Assembly: GCA_913050055.1 (NCBI GenBank)
Contig: CAJXAT010000017.1
Span: 1-32,823 of the forward strand
Reading direction: 5' to 3'
DNA: 32,823 nt
Source: an uncultured Flammeovirgaceae bacterium
GTDB lineage: Bacteria > Bacteroidota > Bacteroidia > Cytophagales > Cyclobacteriaceae
A program made the position numbers and the translations under genes. The notes beneath the pieces are model-generated. The model saw nothing but the letters and a program-made list of their open reading frames with translations, was not told where the DNA came from and did not search any database. This document shows positions 26,886 to 32,823 of this stretch, piece after piece (within the stretch, counting starts at the first letter, position 1; the number at the start of each line of letters is the position of its first letter).

Positions 26886-27170
26886 TTAATCATTTTTTGG
26901 CCTTATCTCCTCAAGAATGCGTAATGATATTTGAATATTTTCAGCTATTTTTTCATAGGCGAAAGTACCATCTTTATTTTTTGTGAAGAGCTTTGAACCC
27001 ATTCCTACGCAATAAGCACCTGCCTCAAACCATTCTTTGAGATTAGATTGGGAAGGTTCAATACCGCCTGTTGGCATGATGTTTGACCATGGTATAGGAC
27101 CTTTTATAGCTTTGATGAAAGCAGGTCTGCCAACTTGAGCACCAGGGAATATTTTAACTATGTCTGATCC
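26886..27170 (-). pseudogene. Truncated KDPG-type aldolase, C-terminal third only
   Basis: The minus strand encodes the last 94 or so residues of a 2-dehydro-3-deoxyphosphogluconate/4-hydroxy-2-oxoglutarate aldolase: GSDIVKIFPGAQVGRPAF with the Schiff-base lysine, SNIMPTGGIEPSQSNLKEWF, and AGAYCVGMGSKLF, ending at the natural stop at 26886. The family is normally around 210-220 residues; about 120 N-terminal residues, including other active-site positions, are absent. The open frame continues to 27281, but that part is antisense to the bisphosphatase gene and has no aldolase similarity. The homology ends exactly where the opposite-strand fbp gene begins, indicating a rearrangement joint. It has no promoter or start of its own, and the fragment must be inactive. 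Confidence 0.85.
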
Positions 27171-28166
27171 AAATAAAACCCTTGGAGAATTCATTATTGA
27201 AAACCAAAGCGCTTTCAAATATTCCTCTGGAGAGTTATCAAGATTGATTAATGCCATAACTTTAGCTGCAAAGGTGGTCAATCATGAAGTAAACAAAGCG
27301 GGCTTGGTAGATATTTTAGGAGACATAAACCATATCAATACCCAAGGGGAGGAGCAGCAAAAGCTTGACATTTACGCACATAAAATATTTTTACAAACTT
27401 TAACAAATAGGAATATTGTTTGTGGCATTGCCAGTGAAGAAGAAGAGCATTTCATCCGAGTAAATAGTATGGATAAAAAAATCAAAACAAACATGTTGTT
27501 TTGATTGATCCCCTTGATGGTTTTTGTAATATTGATGTGAACGTCTCTGTAGGGACAATCTTTTCAATTTACCGACGTATGACTGCTTTGGGAACCTCTG
27601 TCATTACAGCAGACTTTTTGCAAGCAGGAGATCAGCAGGTGGCGGCGGGATATGTGATCTATGGTACCTCAACCATGTTGGTTTATACTACTGGAAATGG
27701 AGTGAATGGCTTTACCTTAAATCCAGCGTTAGGCACATTTTATTTTTCGCATCCCAATAAGATTTATCCGAAAAATGGATCTATTTATTCTATCAATGAA
27801 GGAAATTATATTCATTTTCCATTGGGTGTAAAAAATTATATTAAGTACTGTCAAATGGAATCAGGAGATCGTCCTTATACCTCGAGATACATTGGTTCTC
27901 TGGTATCAGATTACCATCGTAATATGATTAAGGGAGGTATTTATTTGTATCCGGAAACGGCTAAGAATCCGAGTGGAAAACTTCGTTTACTTTATGAATG
28001 TAATCTGATGGCTTTTATTGCGGAGCAGGCAGGAGGGAAAGCCATTAATGGAGAAAAGCGAATTATGAGTATAAAACCAATATCATTACATCAGCGGGTC
28101 GCTTTTTATTGTGGGAGCCGTAAAATGGTAGAGGAATTGGCAGATTTCATTTTAAAAAATCCTTAA
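27160..28166 (+). pseudogene. fbp: Class I fructose-1,6-bisphosphatase gene with a one-base deletion
   Basis: Two frames together encode a complete class I FBPase, the gluconeogenic enzyme that hydrolyses fructose 1,6-bisphosphate. Frame one (from ATG 27160) has TLGEFIIENQSAFKYSSGEL, LVDILGDINHINTQGEEQQK and GIASEEEEHFIRV with the metal-binding glutamates. Frame two has [67 protein letters not shown] and [20 protein letters not shown]. The switch lies at the run of seven A residues at 27475-27481; eight would restore a 335-residue protein of normal length. Other changes hint at relaxed constraint: the active-site DPLDGSSN of relatives is DPLDGFCN here, and YECNPMAF is YECNLMAF. The start codon abuts the aldolase fragment, so no native promoter is left upstream. 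A sequencing error alone would not explain the substitutions. Confidence 0.88.
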
Positions 28167-28261
28167 TGAGTGATTTTTAAAACCTTTGGCAGAAATAAAA
28201 AGCCTAAACGGTCCTTACGGCATACTAATCCATAAATATTTCAAATCAATGACGATACCGA

Positions 28262-30379
28262 TTAATGAAAAGTACTCCCATCTTTAGCCATTTTAATCAA
28301 AGTCTTGGCAGGAGCGAAGCGTTCACCATAGGTGCTTCTGAAGTCTTCCATACGCGCTACAACAGGAGCCATGCCCCAGGTATCTAATGCTCGAAAGGGT
28401 CCTCCTGTAAAAGGCAAAAATCCAATGCCAAATACAGCACCTAAATCGCCATCTGTGGGATTCGCAATGATCCCTTCTTCTAAGCAAAGTACGGCCTCAT
28501 TTAACATAAGGAAGACCGCCCGATCTTGAATGTCTACTATAGGCAGGGATTGATTCCCTTTTCCTTTAAAGAAGTCGTAGGCAGTTTCATCGACTCCTGT
28601 CTTTTTTCCTTTGACATCATAGCAAAAAAATCCTTTCTTATTTTTACGGCCTTTTCTACCTGCTGTATTCATTTCAATAACCGCTTCAGAAACTTCAAAA
28701 CCTACTCTTCCAGCTACATTTTTCTTCGAACTTTCCGTAACATGTGCAGCAATATCTAAACCCACTTCATCGAGTAGCGAAATGGGGCCAACGGGGAATC
28801 CTTTTTTCTTTAATGATCGATCTACCATTTCGATTTCCAGACCCTCGTCTAACATGAGGAGGCATTCGTTAGTATAGGGTGCCAATATTCGGTTGACATA
28901 AAATCCAGAACCATCCTTGACCACAATACAGGTTTTCCCTTGTTGAATGCCCATATCATAGCAAGAGGCAATGACCCAATCTGCGGTTGTCTCCGTTTTG
29001 ACAATTTCCAATAGGGGCATTTTAGGCACAGGTGAAAAATAATGCATGCCAATCACTTGTGCAGGTTTTTTTGCATATTGGGACATTTCAGTGACAGAGA
29101 GCGAAGAGGTATTGGAGGCGATGATTACATCTTCTTTGCAATGTTTTTGAATATCTTCAATGACTTGCTTCTTGACATCCATCCGTTCAAGTACTGCTTC
29201 GATGACTACATCAACTTTATCAAAGTTGTCATAAGTTAATTGTCCCTGGACCAGACCTATTTGTTGTTCGGCTTGGAGTTTAGTGATGCTTTTAAAACCC
29301 AACTTTTTACTGATGCTTTTCCAAATCTGGCGAGAGGCATTGCTCAGCATATCGGCATTGATATCTTTGAGCAAGACATCAATTCCTCGCGTGGCACTGA
29401 TTTCAGCAATACCAGCACCCATGAAACCAGCACCTATCATCCCTAATTTCTTCAGGGGTTTAGCACCCGTGTAAGGATTTTTTTTATTGTTGGACATACC
29501 AAAAAAGAGGGCACGTAAAGCCGCGCTTTCAGGAGTCAACATTAAACGTTCAAATCCTTCGAGTTCTTTTTCATATCCAGCCTTGAGCCCTTTTTTATAA
29601 CTTGTTTCTACGCAATCTATAATGGCAGGAATAGCAGGATAATTTCCTTGAGACTGCTTTAAGGCCATTTTTCGCGCCTGCTTGAATAATAGACCTCTTC
29701 CTAGGGCACTTTCCAATAGTTTGGAACTTAATGGTAGTTTGGATTTACGTACGATAGGTTGCTGGATGAGTTTTTTTGCCATCACCAAGGCGGCTTGAAG
29801 TAGCTTGCCCTCATCAGTGATCTCATCAATTAGACCTATTTTTTTAGCTCTGAAAGCATTCAAAGTTTTGCCAGTCAGCATCATGTCTAATGCTTTTTGA
29901 ATACCTATCAGGCGGGGCAAGCGCTGGGTACCACCACCACCCGGGAGTAGTCCTATTTGGACTTCAGGTAAGCCCATTTTAGTATGCGTAGCAAGAGTAG
30001 CAATCCGTCCTTGACAAGCCAGGGCGATTTCGGTACCTAAACCGACACAAGCCCCATTAATGGCAGCGATAAAAGGCTTTTTCGAATGTTCAATACGGTT
30101 TAATGAGGCATGACCTTTGGCTTGAAAAGGTCTGAAATCTCCTTCTTTTTCAATTTGAAAAGATTTAATATCAGCCCCTGCCATAAAATCTTTTTTGCCA
30201 CTGATAAAGATGACGGCGTGTATTTGATCATCTTCGATCAGTTGATTCCCCAAGATTTCAAAAATGCCAATGACATCTGGAGAAACAACATTCATTTTTT
30301 CATGTTGATGATCGAGGGTACATACCGCGATGTTTTCTTGAACGTCAACGGTAACAAAATCTTCTAACTTCATAGTCAT
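28262..30379 (-). CDS. fadJ: Fatty acid oxidation multifunctional protein (enoyl-CoA hydratase / 3-hydroxyacyl-CoA dehydrogenase)
   Basis: A 705-residue bifunctional enzyme for two steps of beta-oxidation. The N-terminal crotonase domain (about 8-190) has the oxyanion-hole segment [10 protein letters not shown], the catalytic pair E117 in [10 protein letters not shown] and E139 in [16 protein letters not shown]. The NAD-binding domain begins at [18 protein letters not shown], with GxGxxG at 316-321. The 3-hydroxyacyl-CoA dehydrogenase base is H446 in [19 protein letters not shown]. Two C-terminal 3HCDH dimerisation modules follow, including [14 protein letters not shown]. Length agrees with the FadB/FadJ alpha-subunit. 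The start is ATG 30379, with a second ATG at 30373. The thiolase gene ends 27 bases upstream, so the two form the alpha/beta complex in one operon. The FadJ rather than FadB name rests on pairing with the FadI-type thiolase. Confidence 0.93.
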   Translation of the reverse strand: MTMKLEDFVTVDVQENIAVCTLDHQHEKMNVVSPDVIGIFEILGNQLIEDDQIHAVIFISGKKDFMAGADIKSFQIEKEGDFRPFQAKGHASLNRIEHSKKPFIAAINGACVGLGTEIALACQGRIATLATHTKMGLPEVQIGLLPGGGGTQRLPRLIGIQKALDMMLTGKTLNAFRAKKIGLIDEITDEGKLLQAALVMAKKLIQQPIVRKSKLPLSSKLLESALGRGLLFKQARKMALKQSQGNYPAIPAIIDCVETSYKKGLKAGYEKELEGFERLMLTPESAALRALFFGMSNNKKNPYTGAKPLKKLGMIGAGFMGAGIAEISATRGIDVLLKDINADMLSNASRQIWKSISKKLGFKSITKLQAEQQIGLVQGQLTYDNFDKVDVVIEAVLERMDVKKQVIEDIQKHCKEDVIIASNTSSLSVTEMSQYAKKPAQVIGMHYFSPVPKMPLLEIVKTETTADWVIASCYDMGIQQGKTCIVVKDGSGFYVNRILAPYTNECLLMLDEGLEIEMVDRSLKKKGFPVGPISLLDEVGLDIAAHVTESSKKNVAGRVGFEVSEAVIEMNTAGRKGRKNKKGFFCYDVKGKKTGVDETAYDFFKGKGNQSLPIVDIQDRAVFLMLNEAVLCLEEGIIANPTDGDLGAVFGIGFLPFTGGPFRALDTWGMAPVVARMEDFRSTYGERFAPAKTLIKMAKDGSTFH

Positions 30380-30406
30380 GATATTTTTAATGAGAACGTT
30401 TGAAAT

Positions 30407-31696
30407 TTATGATAAGGTTTTTATGAGCATGGCATGACCATGAGCACCGGCAGCGCAAGCCGCTAGGAGGCCATAAGTTCCTTTTTCATGTTTTAACCTA
30501 TTACATGTGGTCGTTAATAATCTAGCGCCTGTAGCACCAAAAGGATGTCCAATGGATAGCGAACCTCCCCATAGGTTGAACTTTTCCATGGGGACTTCAC
30601 CCAAAGCTTTTTTTAGTCCAAGTTCATTAACGGCAAAATCCTCAGACGCTAAAGCCTTTAAATTAGATAATATTTGACCGGCAAAAGCTTCATGAAATTC
30701 GATCACATCTAGGTCGTTAAAGGTCATTTTTTGACGGTCCAATAATTTTGAAACCGCATAAGCGGGTCCCAAAAGGAGTTCGTCCTCTAAACGTTGTCCT
30801 GTAAATACATAATCCACCACTTCTGCTTTTGGAATAAATCCTAAGGCTTTGGCCTTTTCCTCCGACATTAAGAGTACGGCGCTGGCACCATCTGTGAGAA
30901 ATGAAGAATTTGCCGCAGTGAGTGTTCCGAATTTTTTATCGAAAGCAGGACGTAAACGAGCCAATTTTTCAATTTTACTATCTGCTCTTATTCCATTATC
31001 GGTCTGAATCTCTTTGAATTTTGGTGGAAGCTTTACGCTTACCATTTCCTCAGTCAAAAATCCTTTTTCTTGGGCTTGAGCAGCCATTTGATGGGATCTT
31101 ACTGCATAAGCATCTTGCTCGGCTCTTGGAATTTCAAACCTTGCTGCCATGATATCACAATCGGCACCCATGGCTTTGTTGGTGGTATATTCAGCTATGG
31201 CTGGTCTTTCAGGTATAAAGTCTGAGAAACGCAGGCCGGTTAGAAATTTGAGACCATCGCCCAATCCTTTGAGTTTTTGAGTAAGGAATAATTTTTTACG
31301 CATTTTCCTCGGGAACTGTATGGGCGCATCCGAGGTATGATCAATACCTCCTGCAATCATAATATTCGCTTGCCCGGTCATGATTTCTTGACAGGCGTCT
31401 GCAATCGCTCTATTGGCAGAAATACAGGCTTGAGAAACGGTTCTACAAGGCACTTTTTGGGGTATTCCAGCTACCAATGCAGCTTCTCTAGCGACATTGG
31501 GAGTTTTTACATTGGCAATGACATTACCTAAAACAACTCCGTCTATTAATTGAGGATCGATGCCTGTTTTTTTCAATAAACCCTTGATGGCAAAACCACC
31601 CAATTGATAGGAGAGTAAATCCATATAATCAGTCCCTGAACGGAGAAAGGGTGTTCGGCAACCTTCGATAATAACTACCTTTTGCAGTGGATTCAT
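30407..31696 (-). CDS. fadI: Acetyl-CoA C-acyltransferase (3-ketoacyl-CoA thiolase)
   Basis: A 429-residue thiolase, beta-subunit of the fatty acid oxidation complex, cleaving 3-ketoacyl-CoA to acetyl-CoA and a shortened acyl-CoA. The nucleophilic cysteine is C91 in TVSQACISANRA. The other active-site groups are H335 in EFHEAFAGQ, H384 in SIGHPFGATGAR and C414 in AACAAGAHGHAM. Length and motifs match the longer FadI/HADHB type rather than short biosynthetic thiolases. It begins 49 bases after the acyl-CoA dehydrogenase gene (minus strand) and is followed by fadJ, giving the order dehydrogenase, thiolase, hydratase/dehydrogenase. The protein looks intact, with no lesions. Confidence 0.94.
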   Translation of the reverse strand: MNPLQKVVIIEGCRTPFLRSGTDYMDLLSYQLGGFAIKGLLKKTGIDPQLIDGVVLGNVIANVKTPNVAREAALVAGIPQKVPCRTVSQACISANRAIADACQEIMTGQANIMIAGGIDHTSDAPIQFPRKMRKKLFLTQKLKGLGDGLKFLTGLRFSDFIPERPAIAEYTTNKAMGADCDIMAARFEIPRAEQDAYAVRSHQMAAQAQEKGFLTEEMVSVKLPPKFKEIQTDNGIRADSKIEKLARLRPAFDKKFGTLTAANSSFLTDGASAVLLMSEEKAKALGFIPKAEVVDYVFTGQRLEDELLLGPAYAVSKLLDRQKMTFNDLDVIEFHEAFAGQILSNLKALASEDFAVNELGLKKALGEVPMEKFNLWGGSLSIGHPFGATGARLLTTTCNRLKHEKGTYGLLAACAAGAHGHAMLIKTLS

Positions 31697-31744
31697 GACG
31701 CTAATTTTTTAATTAATTTAAAATAATTCAACTTTTTAAACATA

Positions 31745-32823
31745 TCAGAAGGGATATTTTCTTTGCATTAAAGCATGATCGGTAATTTCTCTACTTAAAG
31801 CTTTTGGATTCTGTAGATAGGGTGGCAGAAGTTTGTCCGCAAAGTAGTTCAAGATACGCTTTTCAAATCCTGAAGCAAAGCTGTCGATGGCTTCTTTGGC
31901 TTCATTTTGTACTTTATTCAGTGATTTATAGAGATAGAGTTGAGCTATTTTTTCTTGAACAGATAAATCAGTAATGTTCTGATTAGCCGAAGCCAACTTT
32001 CGAACTTTTAAATAGACGCTTTCAGCCATATAAGCTTCTGCTAATATCGAAGCGAGGTTTAGGATAATTTCCTGTTCTTTGATTAGGTCTTGTTTTAGCT
32101 TTTTACCAGCAGCCCCTAAGATTAGTAAAAACGTATTTTTTATACCTTTGATCAATCTTTGTTCCCGTTTCCAACGGCCACTCTTGCCCCAACGGAAATG
32201 TTCAGAAAGAACCATGAAGGGTATTTTTTTACCCGCACCATTGAGATCAAGTTCTTTTGTTTTTAATCCTTTTTTAATCAGTTCGGCGACCGAAAGCATA
32301 CCATTGATGTCATTGGTACCCTCGTATATTTTAGTGATTCTAGAATCTCTGTAAGCCATTTCTAAACCTAACTCTGCCGCGTAACCCATTCCACCATGTA
32401 TTTGAATTGCGTCTGTTGTGATTTTCATAGCAGCTTCACTTGCAAATAATTTTGCCATAGCAGCCTCTTTAATAATATCCTGTCCATTATCTTTTTTCCA
32501 CGCTGCATGAAAAGTTAACAATTTTGCAGCTTCAATTTGAGTGGCCATATCTGAAAGTTTAAATCCAATAGATTGAAATTTGTTAATTTCTTTACCAAAG
32601 GCTATACGTTCAGTAGAATATTTTAATGCACGATCATATGCTCCCTGAGCAGTCCCTACCGCTAACGCTGCTATTGAAATCCTACCCCCAGTTAATATTT
32701 TGAGAAATATTTTAAAACCCTCCCCTGGTGTAGCAATCATACTTGATTGATCTATAACCATATTATTGAAAAATAATTGTCTTGTGTCACTTGCCTTCCA
32801 ACCCATCTTCTTTTCTGGTTCAG
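31745..32823 (-). CDS. Acyl-CoA dehydrogenase, 5' end outside window
   Basis: The minus-strand frame runs off the right edge without a start; the residues before the ATG at 32806 read EPEKK and join MGWKASDT, a conserved acyl-CoA dehydrogenase stretch, so the ATG at 32806 is internal. The visible 359 residues include GEGFKIFLKILTGGRISIAA, ALKYSTERIAFGKEINKF (about 79-96 of the visible part) and the C-terminal signature QIHGGMGYAAELGLEMAYRD, then ITKIYEGTNDI with the catalytic-base glutamate. A helical extension of about 150 residues follows, as in the long (around 600-residue) Bacteroidota type related to very-long-chain dehydrogenases. It catalyses the FAD-dependent first step of beta-oxidation. 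It is the upstream gene of the visible operon with fadI and fadJ. Confidence 0.92.
   Translation of the reverse strand, partial: EPEKKMGWKASDTRQLFFNNMVIDQSSMIATPGEGFKIFLKILTGGRISIAALAVGTAQGAYDRALKYSTERIAFGKEINKFQSIGFKLSDMATQIEAAKLLTFHAAWKKDNGQDIIKEAAMAKLFASEAAMKITTDAIQIHGGMGYAAELGLEMAYRDSRITKIYEGTNDINGMLSVAELIKKGLKTKELDLNGAGKKIPFMVLSEHFRWGKSGRWKREQRLIKGIKNTFLLILGAAGKKLKQDLIKEQEIILNLASILAEAYMAESVYLKVRKLASANQNITDLSVQEKIAQLYLYKSLNKVQNEAKEAIDSFASGFEKRILNYFADKLLPPYLQNPKALSREITDHALMQRKYPF

Noticed and set aside
27171-27281. N-terminal 37 residues of the minus-strand aldolase open frame
   Set aside because: They are antisense to the conserved start of fbp and show no aldolase motif; only the part below 27170 is aldolase.
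1-32823. CRISPR array, tRNA/rRNA genes, IS element ends, toxin-antitoxin or defence island
   Set aside because: No regularly spaced repeats, cloverleaf-like sequence, transposase motifs or defence-gene families were recognised on either strand; the only mobility gene is the dead tyrosine recombinase.

Overview
The window looks like chromosomal DNA of a member of the Bacteroidota. The evidence is the set of secreted protein families (M14 carboxypeptidase, sortilin-type beta-propeller, DUF1080, glutamyl-endopeptidase-like S9 peptidase, free-standing CIA30 domain), a Bacteroidota-type -7 promoter element (TAnnTTTG) in front of two genes, AT-rich spacers, and a FadJ/FadI/acyl-CoA dehydrogenase set of the type usual in this phylum. 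A lower rank cannot be fixed from the sequence alone.

Layout. 1-8.7 kb is intact: a partial cyclophilin (minus), then plus-strand genes for an MltB-type lytic transglycosylase, a DUF1080 protein, an M14 carboxypeptidase, a large sortilin-like BNR-repeat protein and a rhodanese. 8.8-9.4 kb holds a Crp/Fnr regulator on the minus strand. 9.7-14.2 kb is a decay zone. It holds a frameshifted C-terminal remnant of a second sortilin-like protein, an intact esterase, an intact methyltransferase, a Zn-ribbon gene with one frameshift, an ssb gene with an in-frame amber codon, and a ruined tyrosine recombinase. Two intact SDR oxidoreductase genes follow at 14.3-16.1 kb, behind a recognisable promoter. 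16-21.2 kb is sparse: a CIA30-domain protein, a full-length carboxyethylornithine-synthase-like gene with three in-frame stops, a GH16 glucanase lipoprotein, and a candidate small frameshifted gene that ordinary ORF calling would miss. 21.3-26.8 kb has a GMC oxidoreductase, an ACC-synthase-like aminotransferase with two in-frame stops, and an intact S9 peptidase. At 26.9-28.2 kb the C-terminal third of a KDPG-type aldolase is joined head-to-head, exactly at the start codon, to a class I fructose-1,6-bisphosphatase gene that carries a one-base deletion in an A-run. 28.3 kb to the end is an intact minus-strand fatty acid beta-oxidation operon.

The intact genes suggest a heterotroph that exports peptidases and a glucanase and oxidises fatty acids. 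The most striking property is the number of recently broken genes: eight clear ones and one candidate in 32.8 kb, with otherwise well-kept neighbours. Several are broken only by in-frame stop codons, others by single-base deletions in A-runs. This looks like ongoing gene loss, though some of the single-base lesions could be sequencing or assembly errors. I found no convincing new defence system, CRISPR array, IS element, tRNA or rRNA.
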